The notes under the pieces were generated by a model. It had not been told where the DNA came from, made no database searches, and worked only from the letters and a program-made list of their open reading frames with translations. This document shows, one piece after another, positions 1-8,349 of a DNA stretch of 64,000 nucleotides. Each line of letters opens with the position of its first letter. The first letter of the stretch is position 1. This stretch comes from Streptomyces liliifuscus (GTDB lineage Bacteria > Actinomycetota > Actinomycetes > Streptomycetales > Streptomycetaceae), in the NCBI RefSeq assembly GCF_016598615.1, contig NZ_CP066831.1, positions 8,494,001 through 8,558,000 on the forward strand. Direction: 5' to 3'. The translations under genes and the position numbers were made by a program.

Positions 1-1
1 G

Positions 2-487
2 GCGGCCGCGAAGTACGGAGAGCGCATGGGCCCCGTGGTCAACGCCAAGCAGCAGCAGCGCGTGCTGGGTTACATCGAGAAGGGCGTCGCCGAGGGTGCG
101 CGACTGGTGGCAGGCGGACCCGAAGCCCCGCGCGATCAGGGCTACTTCGTCAGCCCGACCGTCTTCGCGGACGTGACCCCGGAGATGGCGATCGCCCAGG
201 AGGAGATCTTCGGCCCGGTCCTCTCGATCCTCCGGTACGAGGACGAGGCCGACGCGCTGCGGATCGCGAACGGCACGGTGTACGGGCTGGCGGGGGCCGT
301 GTGGGCCGGCGAGGTGACGGAGGCCGTGGCCTTCGCTCGACAACTCGACACCGGACAGGTGGACATCAACGGCGGACGCTTCAACCCCCTTGCCCCCTTC
401 GGCGGTTACAAGCAGTCGGGGGTCGGCCGGGAGCTGGGCTCGCACGGTCTGTCCGAGTACCTCCAGACCAAGTCCCTGCAGTTCTAG
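2..487 (+). CDS. Aldehyde dehydrogenase, C-terminal part (5' end outside window)
   Basis: NAD(P)-dependent oxidation of an aldehyde to a carboxylic acid, inferred from the C-terminal half of an ALDH-superfamily protein. The frame is open from the first bases, so the N-terminal Rossmann part and the catalytic cysteine lie upstream of the window. Visible family signatures are QEEIFGPVL, which carries the conserved glutamate and phenylalanine of the cofactor site, and NPLAPFGGYKQSGVGRELG near the end. The next gene, a zinc alcohol dehydrogenase, starts 20 bp downstream in the same direction. The two probably form an operon converting an alcohol through an aldehyde to an acid. The substrate cannot be told from this fragment. 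Confidence 0.93.
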   Translation, partial: AAAKYGERMGPVVNAKQQQRVLGYIEKGVAEGARLVAGGPEAPRDQGYFVSPTVFADVTPEMAIAQEEIFGPVLSILRYEDEADALRIANGTVYGLAGAVWAGEVTEAVAFARQLDTGQVDINGGRFNPLAPFGGYKQSGVGRELGSHGLSEYLQTKSLQF

Positions 488-507
488 CTCCAGGAGAGGT
501 GTACGAC

Positions 508-1611
508 ATGGCTAGTGCGACGCACACGGTTCGCGCCGCGGTCCTGCCCGCCGTCGGTTCTCCCTTGGAGATCACCGAGATCGACCTGCCGGAGCTGCCG
601 GGGCCCGGGCAGGTCAGGGTCCGGCTGGCCGCGGCCGGGGTCTGCCACTCCGACCTCTCCCTGTCCGACGGCACCATGCGGGTGCCGGTGCCCGCCGTGC
701 TCGGCCATGAGGGGGCGGGGACCGTCGTCTCCGTCGGACCCGGGGTCACGCACGTCGCGCCCGGAGACGGAGTGGTCCTCAACTGGGCTCCCTCCTGCGG
801 AAGTTGCCACGCCTGCTCGCTGGGCGAGGTGTGGCTGTGCGCCAACGCTCTGGCGGGGGCCGGGGAGGTGTACGCGCGGCGTTCCTCCGACGGGGCCGAG
901 CTGTATCCCGGGCTGAACGTCGCCGCGTTCGCCGAGGAGACGGTGGTGGCGGGCGCCTGCGTGCTCCCGGCGCCGGCCGGGATTCCCCTGACGGACGCGG
1001 CGCTGCTCGGCTGCGCCGTGCTCACCGGGTACGGGGCCGTCCACTACTCGGCGCGGGTCCGGTCCGGGGAGACCGTCGCGGTGTTCGGGGTCGGCGGGGT
1101 CGGTCTCGCGGCGATCCAGGCCGCGCGGATCGCGGGCGCGTCGGTGATCGTGGCGGTGGATGTGTCGCCCGAGAAGGAGTCCCTGGCGCGGGCCGCCGGG
1201 GCGACGGAGTACGTCGTCGCGTCCGACACCACCGCGCGGGAGATCCGTGGGCTCACGGGCAAGCAGGGGGTTGATGTGGCGGTGGAGTGCGTTGGGCGTG
1301 CCGTCACGATTCGGGCGGCGTGGGAGTCCACTCGGCGTGGCGGCCGTACGACTGTCGTCGGCATCGGGGGCAAGGACCAGCAGGTGTCCTTCAACGCCCT
1401 TGAACTCTTCCACTGGGGTCGTACGCTGTCCGGCTGCGTCTACGGCAACTCGGATCCGGCCCGTGACCTGCCGCTCCTGGCCGAGCATGTCCGTGCGGGG
1501 CGCTTGGACCTGGGCTCCCTGGTGACCGAACGGATCGCCCTGGAGGGCATCCCGTCGGCCTTCGAGAACATGCTGGCGGGGAAGGGGGGTCGGGCGGTGG
1601 TGGTGTTCTAG
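508..1611 (+). CDS. Zinc-dependent alcohol dehydrogenase (MDR family)
   Basis: Medium-chain dehydrogenase of 367 residues, probably interconverting an alcohol and an aldehyde with NAD(P). Catalytic-zinc ligands are visible in GVCHSD and GHEGAG, and the four structural-zinc cysteines in CGSCHACSLGEVWLC. The nucleotide-binding loop GVGGVG follows near the middle. The ATG at 508 was chosen because it has an AGGAGAGG ribosome site at 492-499 and begins a normal-length protein; the frame is open further upstream but overlaps the previous gene. Position just after an aldehyde dehydrogenase suggests a shared catabolic or detoxifying operon. Class III-like ADHs have this layout, but the substrate is not determined. 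Confidence 0.93.
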   Translation: MASATHTVRAAVLPAVGSPLEITEIDLPELPGPGQVRVRLAAAGVCHSDLSLSDGTMRVPVPAVLGHEGAGTVVSVGPGVTHVAPGDGVVLNWAPSCGSCHACSLGEVWLCANALAGAGEVYARRSSDGAELYPGLNVAAFAEETVVAGACVLPAPAGIPLTDAALLGCAVLTGYGAVHYSARVRSGETVAVFGVGGVGLAAIQAARIAGASVIVAVDVSPEKESLARAAGATEYVVASDTTAREIRGLTGKQGVDVAVECVGRAVTIRAAWESTRRGGRTTVVGIGGKDQQVSFNALELFHWGRTLSGCVYGNSDPARDLPLLAEHVRAGRLDLGSLVTERIALEGIPSAFENMLAGKGGRAVVVF

Positions 1612-1626
1612 GGGCCGCAACCTTTC

Positions 1627-1833
1627 CTCGCCCCCGCCGCCCCTGCCCATTCCCGTCCCTTTCGGGGGCCAGCCCCCGAACCCCCGCTCCTCAAACGCCG
1701 GAGAGGCTGAAATGCCCAGGGGCGCGGGGAACTGCGCGACCAGCCACAGCCGGGCCCGCACCCGAAATCGCACCTGCCGGGGTCTGGGGCGGAGCCCCAG
1801 GGGACGGGAATGGGCAGGGGCGGCGGGGGCGAG
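1627..1833. repeat. Composite MITE-like repeat with perfect 33-bp inverted arms
   Basis: The arms 1627-1659 and 1801-1833 are exact reverse complements of one another over 33 bases. Between them lie a CTCCTCAAACGCCGGAGAGG-type hairpin segment and the core repeat. Most of the left part (about 1627-1745) reappears in reverse orientation at about 22101-22222. This organisation, with no reading frame, resembles a non-autonomous mobile or REP-type element. Confidence 0.75.
1718..1745 (+). repeat. Dispersed core repeat, copy A
   Basis: Matches GGGGCGCGGGGAACTGCGCG followed by ACCAGCC. It lies downstream of the alcohol dehydrogenase, in the same orientation as that gene, inside the composite repeat. 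Confidence 0.9.
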
Positions 1834-1866
1834 AGAAAACCAATCCCGGCGCACCCGTTGACCTAC

Positions 1867-1884
1867 ATACCGTCCGGTCAGTAC
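1867..1884. promoter_or_regulatory. TetR-type operator candidate upstream of MHS transporter
   Basis: ATACCGTCCGGTCAGTAC matches 15 of 18 positions of the near-palindrome ATACCGACCGGTCGGTAT found at 24535-24552. It ends 41 bp before the transporter ATG, a reasonable promoter/operator position. The regulator may be the TetR protein encoded at 21455-22057; this is inferred from site similarity only. Confidence 0.5.
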
Positions 1885-1925
1885 GTTGCCGCGAACGTCC
1901 CCGCACCCACCGGAGTGTGCACCGC

Positions 1926-3311
1926 ATGGACACCGCTCCTCCCACCCTCCCCACCACAACCACCCCCGCACAAGACACCAGAAACCGCCGCAAGGTGGCA
2001 ACGGCCGCAGCCCTCGCCTCAGCAGTCGAGTGGTACGACTACTTCGTCTTCGGCATAGCGGCAGCCCTCGTCCTCGGAGACCTGTACTTCCCCGCAGGCA
2101 GCTCCTCCGCAGGAGTCCTCGCCTCGTTCGCGACGTTCGCGGTCGGCTTCCTCGCCCGCCCCTTCGGCGGAGTGATCGCGGGCCAACTCGGCGACAAACG
2201 AGGCCGCAAGCCCATGCTGGTCCTGGCCCTGACCCTGATGGGCGTGGCCACGACGGGCATCGGCCTCCTCCCCACGTACGAGACGATCGGCATAGCCGCC
2301 CCGGTCCTCCTTGTCACGCTCCGCGTCATGCAGGGCATCGCCGTCGGCGCACAGTGGGGCGGCGCGATGCTCCTCGCCACCGAGTACGCCCCGGAGGGCA
2401 AGCGGGGCATCTACGGCAGCTTCGTCCAACTCGGCGTCCCCATCGGCGTGGTGACCGCCAACTCGGTCTTCCTCCTCGCCGGTGCGTTCACCAGCGAGTC
2501 GGCGTTCGCCGCGTGGGGATGGCGGCTCCCGTTCCTGGTCGGCCTGCTGGTCCTCGTACTCGCCTGGTACATCCACAAGCACGTCGAGGAGACCCCGGAG
2601 TTCCGGGCGGCCGAACGGGCCCTGGCGGAGAAGGAGAAGGAAGAGAAGGGGCAGACAGCGGACAAGGGAGCGGGAACAGGCGACGGAAAGCGAGGCGACG
2701 GCGCGCGGAACTCCCCACTGCGTACCATCCTCCGCGGCCACCTCGGCACGGTCTTCCTCGCGGGCGGCTCCTTCGCCGTGAACACCGCGACCTTCTACAT
2801 CCTGATCACCGGCGTCCTCGACTACACGACCCGCGAACTCGACATGGACCGCGGTGCCGTCCTCACGGTCTCCCTCTGTGTGAGCCTCACCCAGCTCGTC
2901 CTGATCCCCGCGTCCGCAGCGCTCTCCGACCGCATCGGCCGCATTCGGATCTACGGCCTCGGCGCGGCCGGCATCGCCCTGTGGGCCGTACCGATGTTCC
3001 TGCTGATCGACACGGGCTCGCTGCTGTGGCTGGCGGTCGGCACATTCGTCGGCAGCTGTTTCCTCAGCATCATGTACGGACCCCAAGCCGCCCTGTTCGC
3101 CGAGCTGTTCACCCCCGAGATGCGGTACACGGGCGCCTCGCTCGGCTATCAGATCGCGGCAGTTCTCGGCGGCGGACTCGCGCCCTTCGTGATGGTGCTC
3201 CTGCTGGAGACGACGGGTACGTCGATGTCGGTGGCCGCGTACATCATCGGGCTCGCCGTGATCGCGCTCGGATCGATCAAGGTCCTTGCGGACAGGGCCG
3301 GTTCACGGTGA
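1926..3311 (+). CDS. MFS transporter, metabolite:H+ symporter (MHS) type
   Basis: Integral membrane proton symporter of 461 residues for an organic acid or osmolyte. The N-terminal EWYDYFVFG motif and the GDKRGRK loop between the second and third helices are characteristic of the MHS subfamily (ProP, ShiA, PcaK-like). About twelve hydrophobic segments can be followed. A charged, gly/lys-rich cytoplasmic loop sits near residues 225-260. ATG 1926 was preferred to an in-frame GTG at 1917 because GGAG at 1912-1915 is spaced correctly only for the ATG. It converges on the DMT gene with only 13 bp between stop codons. An operator-like site precedes it. The substrate is unknown. Confidence 0.9.
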   Translation: MDTAPPTLPTTTTPAQDTRNRRKVATAAALASAVEWYDYFVFGIAAALVLGDLYFPAGSSSAGVLASFATFAVGFLARPFGGVIAGQLGDKRGRKPMLVLALTLMGVATTGIGLLPTYETIGIAAPVLLVTLRVMQGIAVGAQWGGAMLLATEYAPEGKRGIYGSFVQLGVPIGVVTANSVFLLAGAFTSESAFAAWGWRLPFLVGLLVLVLAWYIHKHVEETPEFRAAERALAEKEKEEKGQTADKGAGTGDGKRGDGARNSPLRTILRGHLGTVFLAGGSFAVNTATFYILITGVLDYTTRELDMDRGAVLTVSLCVSLTQLVLIPASAALSDRIGRIRIYGLGAAGIALWAVPMFLLIDTGSLLWLAVGTFVGSCFLSIMYGPQAALFAELFTPEMRYTGASLGYQIAAVLGGGLAPFVMVLLLETTGTSMSVAAYIIGLAVIALGSIKVLADRAGSR

Positions 3312-3324
3312 GAGGCCGGGCCGC

Positions 3325-4311
3325 CTAGGCCTGCTCGCGCTGCGGCTCCGGACTCGTCTCCGGGGCCGCGGCGACCGGCCCGCCGACAGCGGCGGCATCC
3401 CCAACCTCCGCTGCGGCGACGGCCGTTCGCGGGCGCGACCGCGACACCGCCACCCCCGCCAGACACACCAGTCCGCCGACGAGCGTGATCCAGCCCGGCA
3501 CCTCGTCGAGCGCCACCCAGGACATCAGCACCACCAGCGCGGGCACCGCGTAGGTCGTGGCGCCCATCTTCCCGGCCGTAGTACGGGCCAGCGCGAACGC
3601 CCAGGTGGTGAACGCGAGGGCGGTCGGGAAGACGCCCAGATACAGCATGTTGAGAGTCGCGGACAGCGGGGCGTCGGCGGCATCGGACACCAGCTGCCCC
3701 GCGAACGGCAGACAGGCGACCGCCCCGATCGCACAGCCGAACGTCGTCACCTGGAGCGCGGAACCGTGCCGCAGGGCCGGCTTCTGGGCGACCACACCGC
3801 CCGCGTACGCCACCGCGGCGAGCAGACAGAGCAGCACGCCGAGCACGGAGGCGCTGCCCTCGCCCGACATCGACAGACCGACGACCGCCGCTCCCGCGAA
3901 CGACACGGCCATCCCGGCGAGCAGCCGCGGCGGCAGCCCTTCCTTGAGCAGCCACCCCGCGAGCAGCGCCATGATCAGCGGGCCGACGTTCACCACGAGG
4001 GCGGCGGTGCCCGCGTCGACCTTCTGCTCACCCCAGTTGAGCACCACCATGTAGAGCCCGAACCAGAGCAGCCCGGACACCACGATCCCCGGCCAGGCGG
4101 CGCGCGGCGGGAACCCCTCCCGGCGTATCAGACAGATCACGCCGAGGACGAGCACCCCGGCGAGCAGCCGGCCGAGCGCCAGCGCACCGGGTGCGTACGC
4201 CTCGCCCGCACTCCGGATGGACACGAACGCGGAGGCCCACAACAGCACGGTGATCGTCGCGGCTCCGGCCGCGAGCAGTTCTGTGCGGCGGGCGGACAGG
4301 AGAGGCTTCAT
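3325..4311 (-). CDS. EamA/DMT family transporter
   Basis: Predicted inner-membrane exporter of 328 residues with ten hydrophobic segments arranged as two five-helix EamA halves, as in RhtA/YdcZ-like drug/metabolite transporters. The N-terminal LLWASAFVSIR and the second-half WAFALARTT segment are typical of the family. A hydrophilic Ala/Pro-rich tail of about 35 residues ends the protein. ATG 4311 is preceded by GGAAAG; an in-frame GTG lies immediately upstream. It converges on the MHS transporter. Substrate unknown; family members export amino acids, purines or toxic metabolites. Confidence 0.9.
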   Translation of the reverse strand: MKPLLSARRTELLAAGAATITVLLWASAFVSIRSAGEAYAPGALALGRLLAGVLVLGVICLIRREGFPPRAAWPGIVVSGLLWFGLYMVVLNWGEQKVDAGTAALVVNVGPLIMALLAGWLLKEGLPPRLLAGMAVSFAGAAVVGLSMSGEGSASVLGVLLCLLAAVAYAGGVVAQKPALRHGSALQVTTFGCAIGAVACLPFAGQLVSDAADAPLSATLNMLYLGVFPTALAFTTWAFALARTTAGKMGATTYAVPALVVLMSWVALDEVPGWITLVGGLVCLAGVAVSRSRPRTAVAAAEVGDAAAVGGPVAAAPETSPEPQREQA

Positions 4312-4411
4312 CACTTTCCAGAGGCTAGGTGGGGTTGGAGGAAAGGGCTCGCGGTTTTTGGACGGGGCGTTGTGCTCCGCTGGTGGCGTTGTCCGTCTGC
4401 GGGGCGGTGGG

Positions 4412-4439
4412 GGCTGGGCGCGCAGTTCCCCGCGCCCCT
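4412..4439 (-). repeat. Dispersed core repeat, copy B
   Basis: Reverse-oriented core (CGCAGTTCCCCGCGCCCC) with GGCTGGGCG instead of GGCTGGTCG. It lies just downstream of the ArsR-type gene, in the same orientation as that gene. Confidence 0.88.
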
Positions 4440-4462
4440 TGTGGGGCGCCTTGAGGGGCGGG

Positions 4463-5197
4463 TCAGCGGAGAGTCTCGGGTTGGATTCCCAGTAGTTCCG
4501 CCAGGGCCCGTTCGCCCTCGGTCGTGACCTTTACCGCTCGCTCCGAGCCGATGCGTACGCACCAGCCCGTGTCCAGGGCGTGTCGGCAGAGGGCGGCTCC
4601 CGCGACGCCGGCGAGGTGGGGGCGTCGTTCCGTCCAGTCCAGGCAGGCCCGAGCGAGGGGACGCCGCCCGGTGTGTACGAGGGGGACGCCGAGACCGTCG
4701 AACCAGCGCACCCCTTCGTCGGTGAGCGCGAACCCCGTGTCCTGCCGGAGCAGTCCGAGCCGGGTCAGCCCGTCGGTGACGGCGATGCCGAGACGGCCGG
4801 CCAGGTGGTCGTAGCAGGTGCGCCCCCGGGCCATCGCGCTGCCCGCGCCGGCCTCACGCAGGGTGCGCGGTCGTACGGCGGCCGTCGGCGAGACCTGGGC
4901 GGCGAGGTCCTCGACGAGCTGGGCTACCCGGGCGTCCGCCAGCCGTACGTACCGGTGCCGCCCCTGCCGCTCCTCGGCGAGCAGCCCGCCCGCGACGAGC
5001 TTGCCCAGATGCTCGCTGGCCGTCGAAGCGGCGACCCCCGCATGCCGGGCCAGCTCCCCGGCGGTCCACGCCCGCCCGTCGAGCAGCGCCAGCAGAAATC
5101 CGGCCCGCGTCTCGTCGGCCACCAGAGAGGCGAGGGCGGCGAGCCCGGCGGCCCCGGCGCGCGCACTGCTCGTACGGCCGGTACGTGAGGAGGTCAT
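4463..5197 (-). CDS. ArsR-type winged-helix transcriptional regulator
   Basis: DNA-binding regulator of 244 residues. The N-terminal 95 residues form an ArsR-like winged helix: LASLVADETRAGFLLALLDG, then AGELARHAGVAASTASEHLG as the recognition helix, then RHRYVRL as the wing. The remaining 150 residues carry cysteine, histidine and tryptophan residues (for example CYDHLAGRLG and CLDWTERRPHLAG). They resemble the C-terminal region of streptomycete HTH proteins of unknown ligand. ATG 5197 begins at the conserved domain; the frame is open upstream into the TetR gene, but only as a GC shadow. It is larger than classical ArsR repressors, so a non-metal ligand is possible. Confidence 0.87.
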   Translation of the reverse strand: MTSSRTGRTSSARAGAAGLAALASLVADETRAGFLLALLDGRAWTAGELARHAGVAASTASEHLGKLVAGGLLAEERQGRHRYVRLADARVAQLVEDLAAQVSPTAAVRPRTLREAGAGSAMARGRTCYDHLAGRLGIAVTDGLTRLGLLRQDTGFALTDEGVRWFDGLGVPLVHTGRRPLARACLDWTERRPHLAGVAGAALCRHALDTGWCVRIGSERAVKVTTEGERALAELLGIQPETLR

Positions 5198-5267
5198 GCA
5201 CTCAGGATGCGCGACGCATGGTTCGGCGACCGCCGAAGGGTGGGGAGCTGGGGCGCAGCCCCGCTCT

Positions 5268-5295
5268 AGGGGCGCGGGGAACTGCGCGACCAGCC
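5268..5295 (+). repeat. Dispersed core repeat, copy C
   Basis: Plus-oriented core between the ArsR-type gene start and the TetR gene stop, followed by the CGGCCCGCAG tail seen in several copies. Here the orientation is opposite to the flanking minus-strand genes. Confidence 0.9.
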
Positions 5296-5322
5296 CCCAC
5301 CGGCCCGCAGAAACACAAAGGC

Positions 5323-5958
5323 CTACCCACGCAGCCCCTCGAACTGCAGCGCCAACCCGTCCAGCAACGCCCTGAGCCCCGTCTCGAAGGCCCGCTCGTC
5401 GATCTTCTCCTGCTGTTCGGCGAGGAGATGCGCCTGCCCGAGATGCGGATAGTCGGCGGGATCGTACGCGGTCTCGTCGTCCACGAAACCCCCGGCGAAC
5501 GACCCCAGCGCGGAGCCCATCACGAAGTACCGCATCAGCGCGCCGATGGACGTGGCCTGCGCCGGCGGCCACCCCGCCTCGACCATCGCGCCGAAGACGG
5601 CGTCGGCGAGCCGCAGTCCGGCCGGGCGGCGGCCGGGGCCGCGGGCCAGGACCGGGACGATGTTCGGGTGGTCGCGCAGGGCGGCCCGGTAGGAGACGGC
5701 CCAGTCGTGCAGCGCGGTGCGCCAGTCGCGCCCGTCCTCGAACATCGACAGGTCGACCTGCGCGCTCACGGAGTCCGCGACCGCCTCCAGGATCTGGTCC
5801 TTGGTCCGGAAGTGGTTGTAGAGGGACGGGCCGCTGACACCCAGTTCGGCGGCGAGCCGGCGCGTCGAGACGGCGGCCAGGCCCTCGGCGTCCACCAGCG
5901 TCCGGGCCGCCCCGACGATCCGGTCGGTGCTGAGGAGGGGCTTGCGCGGTCTGGCCAT
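5323..5958 (-). CDS. TetR/AcrR family regulator
   Basis: Repressor-type protein of 211 residues. The TetR N-terminal helix-turn-helix is clear: RIVGAARTLVDAEGLAAVST, then RRLAAELGVSGPSLYNHFRT as turn and recognition helix. The C-terminal domain resembles the class that includes TetR itself (TetR_C). ATG 5958 (MARPRK) is used; an in-frame ATG at 5967 is an alternative, and neither has a clear ribosome site. It is divergent from the acyl-CoA dehydrogenase at 6062, and the spacer holds a 17-bp near-palindrome. Autoregulation and control of that dehydrogenase are therefore likely, though inferred. Confidence 0.9.
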   Translation of the reverse strand: MARPRKPLLSTDRIVGAARTLVDAEGLAAVSTRRLAAELGVSGPSLYNHFRTKDQILEAVADSVSAQVDLSMFEDGRDWRTALHDWAVSYRAALRDHPNIVPVLARGPGRRPAGLRLADAVFGAMVEAGWPPAQATSIGALMRYFVMGSALGSFAGGFVDDETAYDPADYPHLGQAHLLAEQQEKIDERAFETGLRALLDGLALQFEGLRG

Positions 5959-5986
5959 GGCGCACATAGTAGGGCTGCGAACCAGA

Positions 5987-6003
5987 AACTAGCAGTGCTA
6001 ATT
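5987..6003. promoter_or_regulatory. Operator candidate between TetR and acyl-CoA dehydrogenase
   Basis: AACTAGCAGTGCTAATT is a palindrome with one mismatch around a central G (TAGCA-G-TGCTA core). It lies in the 103-bp divergent spacer, 59 bp before the dehydrogenase start and 29 bp before the regulator start, as expected for a TetR operator. Confidence 0.6.
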
Positions 6004-6061
6004 TAATGCTGCAGCAGTCACGCCGCGGCCGTCACGTGGCCTTCGACCGGGAGGACTCGTC

Positions 6062-7213
6062 ATGAACCTGGGGCTCAGCGAGGAGCAGACCGCCGTCCGA
6101 CGGCTCGCCAGGGACTTCGTCGACCGGGAGATCGCCCCGCACGTCGTCGCCTGGGACCGGGCGGAGGAGGTCGACCGCTCGATCGTGAAGAAGCTCGGCG
6201 ACGTCGGGTTCCTGGGCCTCACCGTCGACGAGGAGTACGGCGGATCCGGCGGTGACCACCTCGCGTACTGCCTGGTGACGGAGGAACTGGGCCGGGGCGA
6301 CTCCTCGGTCCGCGGCATCGTCTCGGTCTCCCTCGGCCTCGTCGCCAAGACCATCGCGTCCTGGGGGAGCGAGGAGCAGAAGCGGCAGTGGCTGCCGGGG
6401 CTCACCTCGGGCGCGTACGTCGGCTGCTTCGGCCTCACCGAACCGGGCACCGGCTCCGACGCGGGCAACCTCTCGACAAGGGCGGTGCGCGACGGCGACG
6501 ACTACGTGATCAGCGGCAGCAAGATGTTCATCACCAACGGCACCTGGGCGGACGTCGTGCTGCTCTTCGCCCGCTCGACCGACGCCCCCGGCCACAAGGG
6601 CGTCTCCGCCTTCCTCGTACCCACCGACACCCCCGGGCTGACCCGCCGTACCGTCCACGGAAAGCTCGGGCTGCGCGGCCAGGCCACCGCCGAGCTGACA
6701 CTTGAGGACGTCCGCGTGCCCGCCTCGACGATGCTCGGACCCGAGGGCAAGGGCTTCTCCATCGCCATGTCCGCGCTGGCCAAGGGCCGGATGTCCGTCG
6801 CGGCCGGCTGCGTCGGCATCGCCCAGGCCGCGCTGGACGCCGCCGTGACGTACGCGACCGAGCGCGAGCAGTTCGGGAAGACCATCGCTCACCACCAGCT
6901 CGTCCAGGAACTGCTCAGCGACATCGCCGTGGACGTCGACGCGGCCCGGCTGCTCACCTGGCGGGTCGCCGATCTCGTCGACCGGGGTGAGCCGTTCGCC
7001 ACCGAGTCCTCCAAGGCCAAGCTCTTCGCCTCGGAGGCCGCCGTGCGCGCCGCGAACAACGCCCTCCAGGTCTTCGGCGGCTATGGCTACATCGACGAGT
7101 ACCCGGTCGGCAAGCTGCTGCGCGACGCCCGCGTGATGACCCTCTACGAGGGCACCAGTCAGATCCAGAAACTGGTCATCGGCCGTGCGCTGACAGGGAT
7201 TTCGGCCTTCTGA
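6062..7213 (+). CDS. Acyl-CoA dehydrogenase
   Basis: FAD enzyme of 383 residues introducing an alpha-beta double bond into an acyl-CoA, with electrons passed to electron-transfer flavoprotein. It has normal family length and order: helical N-terminal domain, beta domain with CFGLTEPGTGSDAG and KMFITNG, and C-terminal helical domain. The catalytic base is in YEGTSQIQ (Glu near residue 363), the position used by short/medium-chain enzymes. The FAD/dimer motif LQVFGGYGYIDEYP is intact. A GGGAGGA ribosome site precedes the ATG. It is divergent from a TetR gene with a shared operator candidate. Short- or branched-chain substrates are likely, but the chain length cannot be fixed from sequence. Confidence 0.94.
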   Translation: MNLGLSEEQTAVRRLARDFVDREIAPHVVAWDRAEEVDRSIVKKLGDVGFLGLTVDEEYGGSGGDHLAYCLVTEELGRGDSSVRGIVSVSLGLVAKTIASWGSEEQKRQWLPGLTSGAYVGCFGLTEPGTGSDAGNLSTRAVRDGDDYVISGSKMFITNGTWADVVLLFARSTDAPGHKGVSAFLVPTDTPGLTRRTVHGKLGLRGQATAELTLEDVRVPASTMLGPEGKGFSIAMSALAKGRMSVAAGCVGIAQAALDAAVTYATEREQFGKTIAHHQLVQELLSDIAVDVDAARLLTWRVADLVDRGEPFATESSKAKLFASEAAVRAANNALQVFGGYGYIDEYPVGKLLRDARVMTLYEGTSQIQKLVIGRALTGISAF

Positions 7214-7273
7214 GTATGCGTCTGAGTACGCGAGCGGATGTGGTTCCGGCCGCGTCGGCCGACCCTGGTGCGC

Positions 7274-7561
7274 ATGAGTGAGACACCGGTCAAGCAGCAG
7301 AACACCGCCGCCTTCTACGGCCAGGCGGTCCTATCGTTCGGCGTCGCCGTCGTCGCCACCACCATCGGCATCTTCAAACTGGAGGCCGACACCTGGGTGC
7401 GCGCCTTCCTGGGGATCGCCGTCCTCTACCTCGTCACGTCCGCCTTCACCCTCGCCAAGGTGATCCGCGACCGTCAGGAGGCCGGGCAGATCGTCAGCCG
7501 GGTCGACCAGGCCCGTCTGGAGAAGCTCCTCGCCGCACACGACCCCTTCGAGAAGCTGTGA
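7274..7561 (+). CDS. YiaA/YiaB-type two-helix inner membrane protein
   Basis: Small membrane protein of 95 residues with two transmembrane helices (about residues 17-35 and 42-60), a short loop between them and a charged C-terminal tail ending in HDPFEKL. The FYGQAVLSFGVAVVATTIGIF start and the second helix match the yiaA/B two-helix domain, whose function is not known. ATG 7274 fits the family start; a longer frame exists upstream without support. It follows the acyl-CoA dehydrogenase by 60 bp and may be cotranscribed with it. Confidence 0.85.
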   Translation: MSETPVKQQNTAAFYGQAVLSFGVAVVATTIGIFKLEADTWVRAFLGIAVLYLVTSAFTLAKVIRDRQEAGQIVSRVDQARLEKLLAAHDPFEKL

Positions 7562-7600
7562 AGCGCTGAGCGGGATTTCCACGCCTCTGATCGGGCACTC

Positions 7601-7614
7601 TAAGCGCCCGCTCA
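7601..7614. promoter_or_regulatory. Operator candidate upstream of TetR gene at 7664
   Basis: TAAGCGCCCGCTCA is an inverted repeat with one mismatch, of the form TAAGCR-NN-YGCTNA. A perfect version lies before the MaoC gene at 8838. It is 50 bp upstream of the regulator start, consistent with autoregulation. Confidence 0.5.
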
Positions 7615-7663
7615 GTATCGGAGGTATGGTGTTCGTTCTGCCAGTGGAAGGGGCGAACCAGCG

Positions 7664-8293
7664 ATGAGTACGGCGGAGGAGACGGCCGGTGCGGAGATGC
7701 CGCCGTGGGCCGAGGTCACCCCGGACGCGGCCCGGCGGCTGCTCGTCGCCGCCGTGGAGGCCTTCGCCGAGCGCGGGTACCACGCGACGACGACCCGTGA
7801 CATCGCGGGCCGGGCGGGGATGAGCCCGGCCGCGCTCTACATCCACTACAAGACCAAGGAAGAACTGCTCCACCGGATCAGCAGGATCGGCCACGAGAAG
7901 GCCCTGGAGATCCTGCGGACGGCGGCGCAGGGCGAGGGCAGCGCCGCCGAGCGCCTGGCGGACGCTGTGAGCTCCTTCGTCCGCTGGCACGCCGGGGGGC
8001 GCACCACCGCCCGGGTCGTGCAGTACGAACTGGACTCGCTCGGCCCGGACGCCCGGGCCGAGATCATCGCCCTGCGCCGCCAGGTCGACGCCGAGGTCCG
8101 CGGCATCATCCAGGACGGCGTGGCGGCGGGCGACTTCGACGTCCCCGACATCCCGGGCACCACCCTCGCGGTCCTCTCCCTCTGCATCGACGTGGCCCGC
8201 TGGTTCAACGTCAACGGCACGAGGACCCCGGAAGAGGTGGGCACCCTTTACGCGGACCTGGTCCTGAGGATGGTCGGGGCCGAGCCCCGTTAG
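7664..8293 (+). CDS. TetR/AcrR family regulator
   Basis: Regulator of 209 residues. The HTH is AARRLLVAAVEAFAERGYHA, then TTRDIAGRAGMSPAALYIHY, a textbook TetR domain. The C-terminal domain (from about residue 85) resembles those of TetR regulators of acyl-CoA catabolism (KstR2/FadR-like), a weak family-level impression. Its TAG stop (8291-8293) lies at the edge of a dispersed repeat copy. The MaoC-type gene converges from the other side. Matching palindromes before this gene and before the MaoC gene suggest it controls both. Confidence 0.9.
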   Translation: MSTAEETAGAEMPPWAEVTPDAARRLLVAAVEAFAERGYHATTTRDIAGRAGMSPAALYIHYKTKEELLHRISRIGHEKALEILRTAAQGEGSAAERLADAVSSFVRWHAGGRTTARVVQYELDSLGPDARAEIIALRRQVDAEVRGIIQDGVAAGDFDVPDIPGTTLAVLSLCIDVARWFNVNGTRTPEEVGTLYADLVLRMVGAEPR

Positions 8294-8319
8294 GGGCGCG
8301 GGGAGCTGCGCGACCAGCT
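8292..8319 (+). repeat. Dispersed core repeat, copy D
   Basis: Core with one change (GGGAGCTGCGCG), followed by the tail CAACGGACCCGCAG to about 8334. The repeat boundary TAGGGGC supplies the stop codon of the TetR gene. Confidence 0.9.
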
Positions 8320-8349
8320 ACAACGGACCCGCAGCCAACACGCGACCGG

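Larger units (their letters stand above)
1612..1925. other. Gene-free spacer with composite repeat and operator-like site
   Basis: About 310 bp between the alcohol dehydrogenase and the transporter. It holds a perfect 33-bp inverted repeat (arms 1627-1659 and 1801-1833), a short GGGGGC-CA-GCCCCC hairpin, one copy of the dispersed core repeat (1718-1745) and an 18-bp palindrome-like operator (1867-1884) close to the transporter start. No convincing gene is present; the short reading frames here follow from GC composition. Confidence 0.8.
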
